Assembly: GCA_019636235.1 (NCBI GenBank)
Contig: JAHBXW010000025.1
Coordinates: 17,662-81,661, forward strand
Source: Planctomyces sp.
Lineage (GTDB): Bacteria; Planctomycetota; Planctomycetia; Planctomycetales; Planctomycetaceae
DNA length: 64,000 nt
Direction: 5' to 3'
Below are positions 15,952-24,713 of this stretch, one piece after another. A program made the translations under genes and the position numbers. The notes beneath the pieces were generated by a model. It ran no database searches, was not told where the DNA came from, and saw nothing but the letters and a program-made list of their open reading frames with translations. Each line of letters begins with the position of its first letter. Position 1 is the first letter of the stretch.

Positions 15952-17148
15952 ATGGACACCACCAACGGCGCTCTCAACCGCAAGCTTCGCATGGCCCTGG
16001 TCGGGGGCGGCCAGGGGGCGTTCATCGGTCGCGTGCACGCCACCGCCGCCGTGCTCGACAACCGCGCCGAACTTGTCGCCGGCGCGCTGTCCTCGAACCC
16101 CGAGAAGGCCAAAGCCTCCGCCCCCGCCTACGACATCCCGCCCGAGCGGGCCTACGGCTCGATCGAGGAACTCGTCGAGAAGGAGGCGAAGCTGCCCGCC
16201 GATCAGCGGATCGACTTCGTGAGCGTGGCGACGCCGAACCATACGCACTTCGCGATCGCCAAGGCGGCGGCTGAGGCCGGGTTCAATGTCATCTGCGACA
16301 AGCCGATGACATTCGACCTCAAGCAGGCCGAGGAACTCCAGAAGCTGGTCGAGAAGACGGGAGTGGTGTTCGCGGTCTCGCACAACTACACGGGCTACCC
16401 GCTGGTTCGGCAGGCGCGGGCCATGATTCTCAACGGGGAGCTGGGAGAGATTCAGGCCGTCCGCTCGAATTACATTCAGGGCTGGCTGCGTTCGCGGCTC
16501 GAGGAATCGGATCAGAAGCAGGCCAAGTGGCGGACCGATCCGTCGAAGTCGGGCGCCGCCGGCTGTTTCGGCGACATCGCGACGCACGCCTACAACCTGG
16601 CGAGGTACATGACGGGCCTGCTGCCGGATCAGGTGTCCTGCCATCTGAAGATCTTCGAGCCGGGACGTTCGCTGGACGACTACGGCTGCGCGATCATGTC
16701 GTTCGAGAACGGCGCGCTGGGCACGGTCACCGCCAGCCAGATTTCGCACGGCCGCGAGAACGACCTGTTCATCGAGATCGACGGCACGAAAGGGGCGCTG
16801 GAGTGGCATCAGGAGGAGCCGAACAAGCTGATCCTCCGTCGCAACGGCGATCCGCTGAAGGTGTACACCCGCAACGGCGGGCCGTATCTGTCGGAGATCG
16901 CGGGGGCGTCGTCGCGCCTGCCGGCGGGGCATCCCGAGGCGTTCTTTGAAGCGTTCGCGAACATTTACCGGTCGGCCTACGACGCGATGGTCGAGCGCGC
17001 CACGGGCAGCAAGTTCGAGACGAAAAACACCGTCTATCCGAACGTCTACGACGGCGTCGAAGGCATGTACTTCATTCAGCAATGCGTCGAATCGAGCCGT
17101 CAGCAGGGGTCGTGGCTGCCGTTGAAGCACGCCTCCGCACGGCGCTGA
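15952..17148 (+). CDS. Gfo/Idh/MocA family oxidoreductase (cytoplasmic)
   Basis: 398 residues from ATG 15952. Rossmann fold at the N terminus (MALVGGGQGAFIG), the family's KP motif in ICDKPMT (K117) and the catalytic-type histidine in GDIATHAYNL; the C-terminal alpha/beta domain follows. There is no signal peptide. Members oxidise or reduce sugars or inositols with NAD(P). Substrate not deducible; its place beside nucleotide-sugar genes makes a sugar or sugar nucleotide plausible. A strong hairpin at 17173-17200 follows, so it is probably a separate transcript from the aminotransferase. Confidence 0.9.
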   Translation: MDTTNGALNRKLRMALVGGGQGAFIGRVHATAAVLDNRAELVAGALSSNPEKAKASAPAYDIPPERAYGSIEELVEKEAKLPADQRIDFVSVATPNHTHFAIAKAAAEAGFNVICDKPMTFDLKQAEELQKLVEKTGVVFAVSHNYTGYPLVRQARAMILNGELGEIQAVRSNYIQGWLRSRLEESDQKQAKWRTDPSKSGAAGCFGDIATHAYNLARYMTGLLPDQVSCHLKIFEPGRSLDDYGCAIMSFENGALGTVTASQISHGRENDLFIEIDGTKGALEWHQEEPNKLILRRNGDPLKVYTRNGGPYLSEIAGASSRLPAGHPEAFFEAFANIYRSAYDAMVERATGSKFETKNTVYPNVYDGVEGMYFIQQCVESSRQQGSWLPLKHASARR

Positions 17149-17172
17149 ATCGCATTTCGATCGGGAAAATCG

Positions 17173-17200
17173 AGGCCCGGGGCGGAATCGCTCCGGGCCT
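17173..17200 (+). terminator. Hairpin terminator after the Gfo/Idh/MocA gene
   Basis: A 12-bp stem (AGGCCCGGGGCG with CGCTCCGGGCCT, one G-U pair) closes a GAAT loop and is followed by a short T-containing tail. It sits 25 bases after the stop codon. The T run is weak, so efficiency is uncertain. Confidence 0.65.
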
Positions 17201-17416
17201 TTCGCATTCAAGCGGACCCAGGGGGGCGAAGCGTCCTGCATCAGTCCCGCCAACGGCTGATCGAAACCGCGGCGCACCCCGTCTTGACTCATTTTCGCGT
17301 GTCGCCGTAAAGTTCCGCCCCGCTGAAGACTTCGCGGTCCGCGGGTGTGCCGGACCGCGGCAGAACGATCATCCAGGGACGGTTGATCGCCGTGCTTTTC
17401 GAAAGAGTGCGACAGG

Positions 17417-18625
17417 ATGTCCGCCACGATCCCTGCGGTGGTCGGGGAACTCCCCGGCTGGCCGGAATTCGACGATGAACAGCGCGAAGCCGTGGACCGG
17501 GTCCTGCGCTCCGGCCGCGTGAATTACTGGACGGGCGAGGAGACTCGGCTGTTCGAGCGCGAGTACGCGGCGGCGCTGGATGTGCCGCACGCCGTCGCCG
17601 TCTCCAATGGAACTGTGGCGCTCGAATGCGCATTGGCGGCGCTCGAAGTTGGGCCGGGCGATGAAGTCGTCGTGCCCAGCCGCACGTTTCTGGCGACTGC
17701 CAGCAGCGTGGCGATGCGCGGCGCGCGGCCGGTGTTCGCCGACGTCGACGCCAACAGCGGGAACATGACCGCGGGGACGGTGGAGGCCGTGCTGACGCCC
17801 CGGACGAAGGCGGTGATTGCCGTGCATCTGGCCGGCTGGCCCTGCGAGATGGACGAGCTGTGCCATCTCGCGCGGTCGCGGGGCCTGGCGATGATCGAAG
17901 ACTGCGCACAGGCGCACGGCGCGACGTACCGCGGCCGACCGGTCGGGACCTGGGGCGACATCGGCTGCTTCTCGTTCTGCCAGGACAAGATTCTGACGAC
18001 GGGGGGCGAGGGGGGACTGGTCGTGACGAGCGATCCGCAGCTGTGGCAGCGGATGTGGAGCTTCAAGGATCACGGCAAGAGCTGGGACGCCGTCTACAAC
18101 CGGACGCACAGCGGGCTGTTCAAATGGCTGCATGAATCGCTGGGGACCAATGGCCGGATGGCGGAAATGCAGGCTGCGATCGGTCGGATTCAGCTGCGTC
18201 GGCTGGGGGAGTGGTCGTCGCGGAGGCGCCGGAACGCGGCGGCCTTCGATGTGGCGCTGGCGGGCGTGCCGGGGCTGCATATCGTGACGCCGCCCGCGCA
18301 CGTCGAGCATGCGTACTACAAATACTACGCGTTCGTGGAAGAGCGCGAACTGACCCCCGGCTGGACGCGCGATCGGCTGGCGCTGACGCTGCAGCAGGCC
18401 GGCGTGCCCTGCGGTTCGGGGAGCTGCTCGGAGATCTACCGCGAGGGGGCGCTGGCCCCGTTCGCGCCGGAGACTGCGCGGACGACGGCGCGGCGGCTGG
18501 GCGAAACCAGTCTGATGCTGCTCGTCCACCCCACGCTGACCGAAGCCCACATCCGCGCGATGGGGGACGCCGTGCGAGCGGCGTTCTTCCTGGCGGCTGA
18601 TGAACGTCCGCGGCTGGCCGCCTGA
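17417..18625 (+). CDS. DegT/DnrJ/EryC1/StrS aminotransferase
   Basis: 402 residues. PLP-dependent fold type I enzyme: SNGTVALECAL near 63-73, EDCAQAHGA with the PLP-ring aspartate (D162), and SFCQDKILTTGGEGG with the Schiff-base lysine at K191. The family transfers amino groups to keto-sugars attached to nucleotides. It lies 48 bases ahead of a nucleotide-sugar 4,6-dehydratase-like gene, and the two reactions are consecutive in amino-deoxysugar synthesis, so a UDP-4-amino-4,6-dideoxysugar is a reasonable product (inference). Confidence 0.92.
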   Translation: MSATIPAVVGELPGWPEFDDEQREAVDRVLRSGRVNYWTGEETRLFEREYAAALDVPHAVAVSNGTVALECALAALEVGPGDEVVVPSRTFLATASSVAMRGARPVFADVDANSGNMTAGTVEAVLTPRTKAVIAVHLAGWPCEMDELCHLARSRGLAMIEDCAQAHGATYRGRPVGTWGDIGCFSFCQDKILTTGGEGGLVVTSDPQLWQRMWSFKDHGKSWDAVYNRTHSGLFKWLHESLGTNGRMAEMQAAIGRIQLRRLGEWSSRRRRNAAAFDVALAGVPGLHIVTPPAHVEHAYYKYYAFVEERELTPGWTRDRLALTLQQAGVPCGSGSCSEIYREGALAPFAPETARTTARRLGETSLMLLVHPTLTEAHIRAMGDAVRAAFFLAADERPRLAA

Positions 18626-18673
18626 CAATCCACCGACTCCCGAGACACCCGCACACCGAGGACACCTGGACGG

Positions 18674-20533
18674 ATGCGAAACCGCCTGGCTGCGATCCTG
18701 CCGGCCTACCTCGCGCTGTACGCGGCCTGTTACGGGCTCGCGTTCGGCATTCGGTTCGATTTCGCGACTCCCGACGAGTACGAGGGGGTCGCCTGGACGA
18801 CGCTGCCGTTTGTGCTGGCGGTGAAATTTCTGTGGTGCGCGGCGACGCGCGAGTGGCAGCGGACGTATCGCTACGTGACGGTTGTGGACCTCGCGGCGGT
18901 GGCGGGCAGCAGCCTGGGCGCGGCTGCGACGCTGTTGGCGCTGAACTCGACGATCCTGCATGGCTGCCCGATTCCGCGATCGGTGATCTGCGTCGACTTC
19001 GCGCTGACGCTGCTGGCCGTCGGCGCGCTGCGGACGGGCTATCGCGCGCATCATGAGCTGCTGCGCCCCCGATTGGTGAAACGGAAGAAGCAACGGGCTT
19101 TGATTTACGGCGTGCGGCGTTCCTCGCTGGCGATCCTGCGAATGCTGCAGGCGACGCAGTCGCTGGAGCAGACGTATCGGCTGAAGGGTTTCGTCGATCC
19201 GTCGGAGCAGGCTCAGCAGTCTCGCATCGGGGGCCTGCCGGTGTTTCCGATTCGCGAGGGCTGGGCGGCGCTCAAAGCTCAGACCAAGGCCCGGCACCTG
19301 CTGATTCCGGGGGGCACGCCGGGGCGCATCGTCCGCGAGCTGCTGCACGTGTGCAGCGAACTGCAGATCCGCGTGCACGTGATTCCGATGGTCGACGATC
19401 TGGTCGATGGCCGGTTCACGCTGAGCGTCCGCGACGTCACTGTCAGCGATCTGCTGCGGCGCGAGCCGAACCAGCTCGACCTGGAGGCGATCCAGCACTG
19501 CGTGACGGATCGGCGGGTGCTGGTGACGGGGGGCGCGGGGAGCATCGGCAGCGAACTGTGCCGGCAGTTGTGGGAACTGCAGCCCGAGTCGCTGACGGTC
19601 TTTGATCAGTCGGAATACGGAGTGTTCTGCCTGGAGCGGGAGTTTTACGGGCAATATGGCCCGCAGCCCAACCTGCGATTCGTCGTGGGAGACGTCCTGG
19701 ACGCGCAGGCGCTCGATCGCGTGTTCAGCGAACAGCGGCCGCAGGTCGTGTATCATGCGGCGGCGTACAAGCACGTGCCGCTGATGGAAGAGAACCCGCA
19801 GGCCGCGATCGTGAACAACGTGTTCGGGACCCGGGCGGTGGCGGACGCGGCGGATCGCTGGGGGGCCGAGCGGTTTGTTCAGATTTCGACGGACAAGGCG
19901 GTTCGGCCCTCGAGCGTGATGGGAGCCACGAAGCTGGTCGCCGAGCGCTACGTGCAGGCGCTGTCGCAGACCTCGGACACGTCGTTCATGATCGTGCGGT
20001 TCGGCAACGTTCTGAATTCGATGGGCAGCGTCGTGCCGACGTTCCGCCGGCAGATCGAGGCCGGGGGGCCGATCACCGTCACCGATCCGGAGATGAAGCG
20101 ATTCTTCATGACGATCCCGGAGGCGGTGCAACTGGTGATCCAGGCGGGCGCCATCGGCCCGTCGGGACACGTGATGATCCTGGACATGGGCGAGCCGGTG
20201 CGGATCGTCGACCTCGCCCGCGACCTGATCCTGTTGTCCGGGCTGCGCTATCCGGACGACATCGACATTGTGTTCAGCGGCGTGCGTCCCGGAGAGAAAC
20301 TCGAGGAAGAGTTGTTCTATCCGCAGGAATCGGGAGCGCGTCCGATCCACGACAAGATCTTCTGCAGCGCGGCGCCGACGGGCCTGTCGGCGATGGGCGT
20401 GCTGTCGGACCTGTCGATGCTGGAGGAAGCCTGCGGCCGCTCCGCTGCCGCGGCCCGATCGGCGCTGACGGAAGTCGTTGAGAAGCACGCCGACCGCACG
20501 TGGCTGAAGACGCCGGCGCGTCGCGCCGCCTGA
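18674..20533 (+). CDS. Membrane-bound nucleotide-sugar dehydratase, CapD/WbpM type
   Basis: 619 residues. Four N-terminal membrane helices (within residues 1-125), a first nucleotide-fold region, and then a full SDR domain with GGAGSIGSELCRQL, YHAAAYKHVPLMEENP and TDKAVRPSSVMGATK. The Thr...Met-x3-Lys arrangement, instead of Ser...Tyr-x3-Lys, marks the UDP-GlcNAc 4,6-dehydratase branch of WbpM/FlaA1. It provides the 4-keto-6-deoxy intermediate for amino sugars. The first Rossmann motif is degenerate (YGVRRSSLAI, without the glycine triad), so only the second domain is likely to bind NAD. Probable operon with the aminotransferase upstream and membrane protein downstream. Confidence 0.92.
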   Translation: MRNRLAAILPAYLALYAACYGLAFGIRFDFATPDEYEGVAWTTLPFVLAVKFLWCAATREWQRTYRYVTVVDLAAVAGSSLGAAATLLALNSTILHGCPIPRSVICVDFALTLLAVGALRTGYRAHHELLRPRLVKRKKQRALIYGVRRSSLAILRMLQATQSLEQTYRLKGFVDPSEQAQQSRIGGLPVFPIREGWAALKAQTKARHLLIPGGTPGRIVRELLHVCSELQIRVHVIPMVDDLVDGRFTLSVRDVTVSDLLRREPNQLDLEAIQHCVTDRRVLVTGGAGSIGSELCRQLWELQPESLTVFDQSEYGVFCLEREFYGQYGPQPNLRFVVGDVLDAQALDRVFSEQRPQVVYHAAAYKHVPLMEENPQAAIVNNVFGTRAVADAADRWGAERFVQISTDKAVRPSSVMGATKLVAERYVQALSQTSDTSFMIVRFGNVLNSMGSVVPTFRRQIEAGGPITVTDPEMKRFFMTIPEAVQLVIQAGAIGPSGHVMILDMGEPVRIVDLARDLILLSGLRYPDDIDIVFSGVRPGEKLEEELFYPQESGARPIHDKIFCSAAPTGLSAMGVLSDLSMLEEACGRSAAAARSALTEVVEKHADRTWLKTPARRAA

Positions 20534-20547
20534 GAGCGGAACGTCGC

Positions 20548-22137
20548 ATGCCGCGCGATCTCCAGTTCGACGAACCGCCGCCGCCCAGCCGGTTGCGGCC
20601 GATCGTCGCGGCGACGATCGCCTGTCTGCCGTTTCTGCTGTTTCCCGCGATCCATTATCGCATCTGCGGCGACGAGGCGACGGGGCTGACGACGTACGAC
20701 ATGCCGTATTACACGGCGAACGCGCGGGCCGTGCTGGATCGCGGCTCGCTGGGGACGTACCCCAACCCTTTCGACGCCGATCCCGCGGCCCCGTCGATCT
20801 ACTTTCACTGGTTGATCGGACTGCTGGCGATCCTGACCGGGCCGCTGGGGATCGACCCGGGGCTGGCGCTCCTGGCGATCGGGATCGCTGGCGGCTGGTG
20901 GGCGGCGCGGCTGATGTACTCGCTGGTCGTCGAACTGCGCGGGGACGACGCGTTCACGCTGCCGCTGTACTTTTCGACGATGTGGGGAGGCGGGCTTCTG
21001 GCGCTGGGGCGGATCGTCGCCAACCTGGCGTCCGAGCGGGCGTGGAACGATTCCCTGCTGGCGTTCGATCCGGGTCAGGGGCTGTGGTGCCTGAACTTCG
21101 GCCGCAATCTGATTCTGCCGATGGAGGCCGTTTATCACGCGCTGATGATCGGCTTGTGGCTGGCGATTCTGCGCCGCCGCTGGCGATCCGCGGCGACGTG
21201 CCTGGCGCTGCTCGCGTCGACGCATCCCTTCTCGGGCGCGCAGGCGCTGGCGATCGTCGGCGCCTGGCTGGGCGTGAGCTGGCGGAACCGCGAGCAGCGG
21301 CCGCCGATGTCGTTCTACGCCATCTGGCTGGGCGTCGCGATCGCGTTCGCGGCGTACTACTTTCTGTACCTGCCGTCGTATCCGCAGCACGCCGCGCTGC
21401 AGCAGACTTGGACGCTGGAGTGGACGCTGAACGGCCTTCAGATGGCGCTGGCCTGGGGGCCCGCAGCCGTGCTGGCGGTTCTGTCGCTGTTGAGCAGCAC
21501 CGCGTGGCAGCGACGATGCCGGTTCCTGATGACGGCCGCCGTCGTGTCGTTCCTGCTGGCGAACCATCACTGGTTCATGACGCCCCGGCAGCCAATTCAT
21601 TTCTCTCGGGGTTACATCTGGACGCCGTTGTGGCTGATGGGGCTGCCGGCATTCTCGGTGCTGCTGCGGCGACCGCTGGCGAATCCGCTGCAGATGCTGG
21701 GCGTCGCGCTGGTGCTGGGGCTGACTGTGCTGGACAACGCCGCGTTCCTGGCGGTTTCGTCGCAGCGGATGCGGGATCTGGGCTTCGCGCTCTCGACCGA
21801 TGAGCGGCGGATGTTCGAGTCGATGCGGCAGTCCGGCCTCACACAGGTGCTGCTCGCCGACGATCCCCGGCTGGGCTATCTCGCGGCGGCTTACACCTCG
21901 GTCCGGCCCTACCTGGGACATAAATACAACACGCCGAGCTACGACCGCCGACTGGAGAGCCTGCAGCAATGGATGAATGACGAGGAGCCGGGGGACCTGC
22001 TGATCGGGTGCGACCTGTTTCTGTCGACGACGCCGGAATCGGCGGCGCGGATCGAGGCCTCTGGATGGGAGCCGATGCTGGAACACGGGGGGCTGAGCCT
22101 GTGGCGCAAGGTCGCTTTCCGCGTTCCGGCTGAATAG
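20548..22137 (+). CDS. Polytopic membrane protein, possible GT-C-type glycosyltransferase
   Basis: 529 residues from ATG 20548, 14 bases after the dehydratase stop. It has about ten membrane helices and a C-terminal soluble part of about 120 residues. Between the first two helices lies a periplasmic loop with TTYDMPYYTANARAVLDRG, reminiscent of the first-loop region of GT-C glycosyltransferases that use lipid-linked sugars. I cannot identify a specific family. Position suggests it handles the sugar made by the two upstream enzymes. Confidence 0.7.
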   Translation: MPRDLQFDEPPPPSRLRPIVAATIACLPFLLFPAIHYRICGDEATGLTTYDMPYYTANARAVLDRGSLGTYPNPFDADPAAPSIYFHWLIGLLAILTGPLGIDPGLALLAIGIAGGWWAARLMYSLVVELRGDDAFTLPLYFSTMWGGGLLALGRIVANLASERAWNDSLLAFDPGQGLWCLNFGRNLILPMEAVYHALMIGLWLAILRRRWRSAATCLALLASTHPFSGAQALAIVGAWLGVSWRNREQRPPMSFYAIWLGVAIAFAAYYFLYLPSYPQHAALQQTWTLEWTLNGLQMALAWGPAAVLAVLSLLSSTAWQRRCRFLMTAAVVSFLLANHHWFMTPRQPIHFSRGYIWTPLWLMGLPAFSVLLRRPLANPLQMLGVALVLGLTVLDNAAFLAVSSQRMRDLGFALSTDERRMFESMRQSGLTQVLLADDPRLGYLAAAYTSVRPYLGHKYNTPSYDRRLESLQQWMNDEEPGDLLIGCDLFLSTTPESAARIEASGWEPMLEHGGLSLWRKVAFRVPAE

Positions 22138-22189
22138 GTATGTTCGCGGACTCGCGCCAGTTTCCCTGTTCTTCGCCGACGAGTCCGCC

Positions 22190-23071
22190 GTGTCCGAACC
22201 TCTCGCCAATTTCCAGCGCAAGCACGACTACCTGGTCGCCATCGACTCCGACGGCTGCGCCTTCGATACCATGGAGATCAAGCACAAGGAGTGCTTCATC
22301 CCCAATTTCATTCAGCACATGGGGCTGCAGCCGGTTTCGAAGTACGCCCGCGAGACCTGCGAGTTCGTGAACCTGTACTCGAAGGATCGCGGGGCGAACC
22401 GCTTCCCGGCCTATCTCAAGGCGCTCGATCTGCTGGCGCTGCGGCCCGAGGTGCAGGCCCGGGGTTTCCAGCCGCCGAAGCTGGCCGGCGTGCGGGACTG
22501 GACGAAGCGCGAATCGAAGATGTCCAGCGGCAGCGTGAAATCGGAAGCCGAACGGACGGGCGATGCGGACCTGGCGCGGGCTTCCGCCTGGTCGGCCGCC
22601 GTCGATGCGACGGTCAAGGCGATGGTCCACGGCGTGCCGCCGTTCCCCGGAGTGAAGGACAGCCTCGAACGGATGTTCCCCCGCGCCGACCTGATCGTCT
22701 GCTCGGCGACGCCGACCCCCGCCCTGCAGAAGGAATGGTCGGAGCACGGCATCGACCGGCACGTGGCGGACATCTGCGGCCAGGAAGTCGGCAGCAAGTC
22801 GGAAATTCTCGCCGCGGCGAAGAAGTTCGGCTACGAGCCCGACAAGATGCTGATGATGGGGGACGCGCCCGGCGACATGAAGGCGGCCATCGCCGTCGGC
22901 GCCCGCTACTTCCCGATCAATCCCGGCCACGAAGAAGCCAGTTGGGCGAAGTTTCTCGACGAGGCGATGGAGCGGTTCTTCAGCGGCTCGTATGCCGGAG
23001 ACTACGAGAAGACGCTGATCGCCGAGTTCAACGGTTACCTGCCCGAGTTCCCGTCCTGGAACGTCGCCTGA
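22190..23071 (+). CDS. HAD-superfamily phosphatase
   Basis: 293 residues from GTG 22190. Motif I is AIDSDGCAFDTM, with the nucleophile and acid aspartates; motif II is the serine/threonine in LIVCSATPTPALQ; motifs III/IV are in KSEILAAAKKFG and MMGDAPGDMKAA. A large helical cap (about 45-150) lies between motifs I and II, as in phosphoglycolate phosphatase-like class I HADs. Substrate unknown; a sugar phosphate would fit the neighbourhood. It is the last gene of the plus-strand run and converges on the DUF4832 gene. Confidence 0.85.
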   Translation: MSEPLANFQRKHDYLVAIDSDGCAFDTMEIKHKECFIPNFIQHMGLQPVSKYARETCEFVNLYSKDRGANRFPAYLKALDLLALRPEVQARGFQPPKLAGVRDWTKRESKMSSGSVKSEAERTGDADLARASAWSAAVDATVKAMVHGVPPFPGVKDSLERMFPRADLIVCSATPTPALQKEWSEHGIDRHVADICGQEVGSKSEILAAAKKFGYEPDKMLMMGDAPGDMKAAIAVGARYFPINPGHEEASWAKFLDEAMERFFSGSYAGDYEKTLIAEFNGYLPEFPSWNVA

Positions 23072-23084
23072 CATCCCGGCGGGT

Positions 23085-24467
23085 TCACCTGGCGGCGCCG
23101 TCGGCCGTCAGTTGGGCGTCGAAGCCGATTGCCTGTCCCGGCGACAACCGGTCGCACTCGATCGTGAGGCGCGGCGCCGCGCCTCCCGAGGCGGTTCGAA
23201 ATTCGCGGCGTTCGCCGGGGAGCAATCCCCGCAGGGATGTCTCCGACCGGACTCCGTCGACCGCCGGCCAGGCGTCGTAGTAGATCGGCGCGACGCCCGA
23301 ATTCGCCACGACGACCAGCGACCGCCCGTCCGCCGACTCGAACCGCTCGACCCGGATCCGGTAACCGCAGGCCAGGCCGGCCTCGCGGATTCGCTTCCAG
23401 CCCGCGTGCTGCGGCTGGTCGGAGCCGATGACGAACGAGATGTGGAATTTCGCGGCGGCGCGTTCGAACGGAACGCCGTGCGGGCCGCGCGGGGCGAGGG
23501 CCTGCTGTTGGTCGTGTTCGGTGTAATAGCTGAACTCGCCGCCGGCCGGCGCGCGTCGCCAGCGGTCGCGTCCGAACACGTTCCAGTTGGGCTCGTTTTC
23601 CCGCGCGTGCTCGCGGCACAGCAGGGAATCATCGAACAGTCCGAAGGGCAGCGACCGCAGCGCGGCGGTGTTTGCGAGCGGCGTTCGATCCGCATCCGCG
23701 GCGTCGATCGAGATCATCCAAGCCGTCTGCGGAAAGCGCTCCGCCATGCGCTTCAGGAACTCCGCCTGGAACTCCTTCGAGGGAAACGTGCGGCCGAGAA
23801 TCTCCGGGCCATCGTAGATGTGGTACTCGGACCACAGCCCGAATCCGACCTGCAGGAAGGCCAGCCTGGGGTCGTCGTCGTAGCGTTCGGCGAAGCGGTC
23901 GTAGAACTCGAGCACGAACTGCTGGTAGCCGGCATGCGACCAGTCGGGGAAGCCGGTGGGCTGGCCTTCGCTGGGAGCGTTGGTTTCGCGGTAGTCGGGC
24001 AGGGCTTTGATGTGCCTCGGCGCGCTGGATTCGCGACCGGGATAGGTGTCGTAGAACCGGAAGATGGCCTGATGTCCGCGGCCGGCGATGGCTTCGAGTT
24101 TGCGGTCGACGACGGACCAGTCGTACTCCTCCGCGCCCCGCACGATCTCATCGTATCGCAAGTAGGAGAATTCGAGCTGAATGGCATCCGTCTCAACGCC
24201 ATCCGCGTCGTCCCACAGGACGATGCCCGTCATGGGCTGCACGCGATCAACGGCCGCGACGAGGCGAACTGGTCGCAGCGGCTCCTCCGCGGCGGCGATC
24301 GCGCCGGTCAACAGGCATGTTGCCAGCGTCGCGGCGACCGCATCGAATTCGAACGGCCATTTCCACAAAGTGAATCGCTGTGGTTTCCGGAGCGACGCGA
24401 AAGCGGCCGTCAACCGCGGGAGACGTGGAGATCGGCCGCGCTTTGTTGCGATTCGCCGCGTTGGCAT
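23085..24467 (-). CDS. DUF4832-like secreted protein with TIM-barrel glycosidase-like features
   Basis: 460 residues from ATG 24467, which has GAGG 7 bases ahead; the frame stays open to 24593. A hydrophobic stretch at about residues 43-57 (AATLATCLLTGAIAAAEEP) looks like a signal peptide preceded by an unusually long basic N region, so a TTG start nearer to it is possible. The body has the features of DUF4832/DUF4874 proteins: FSYLRYDEIV, AIFRFYDTYPG, QVGFGLWSEYHIYDG and a C-terminal beta domain. These are thought to be glycoside-hydrolase relatives. Enzyme activity is unproven. Confidence 0.72.
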   Translation of the reverse strand: MPTRRIATKRGRSPRLPRLTAAFASLRKPQRFTLWKWPFEFDAVAATLATCLLTGAIAAAEEPLRPVRLVAAVDRVQPMTGIVLWDDADGVETDAIQLEFSYLRYDEIVRGAEEYDWSVVDRKLEAIAGRGHQAIFRFYDTYPGRESSAPRHIKALPDYRETNAPSEGQPTGFPDWSHAGYQQFVLEFYDRFAERYDDDPRLAFLQVGFGLWSEYHIYDGPEILGRTFPSKEFQAEFLKRMAERFPQTAWMISIDAADADRTPLANTAALRSLPFGLFDDSLLCREHARENEPNWNVFGRDRWRRAPAGGEFSYYTEHDQQQALAPRGPHGVPFERAAAKFHISFVIGSDQPQHAGWKRIREAGLACGYRIRVERFESADGRSLVVVANSGVAPIYYDAWPAVDGVRSETSLRGLLPGERREFRTASGGAAPRLTIECDRLSPGQAIGFDAQLTADGAAR

Positions 24468-24713
24468 TCCAGAACCTCGATGCGAGAGAAAATGGGCGGC
24501 GCACTGCGCGCTATTCGATGCAAAATCCACGGCGCGCATCACCTCACGGGGAAAACCCGAAAAATCATAGACGCAGTCAGAATCCGAACGCACGCTGCAG
24601 TCGTCAGAACTAGGGTTCCCGTGCTGGCCAGGGCGTGAGGCCCCCGGTTCATTCCGACCGCCGGACCAACGCTCCGCATTGATTTCCCTGCACTCTGGAA
24701 ACCGGAATTTCTA

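Noticed and set aside
15265..17427. Long minus-strand frame ending in the DUF420 protein
   Set aside because: Upstream of ATG 15762 the sequence is antisense to the Gfo/Idh/MocA gene; only the 165-residue DUF420 part is real.
17369..20488. Very long open frame on the minus strand opposite the aminotransferase and dehydratase
   Set aside because: It is Arg/Gln/His-rich, has no signal, domain or ribosome site and lies antisense to two clearly recognised enzymes; high GC makes such shadow frames common.
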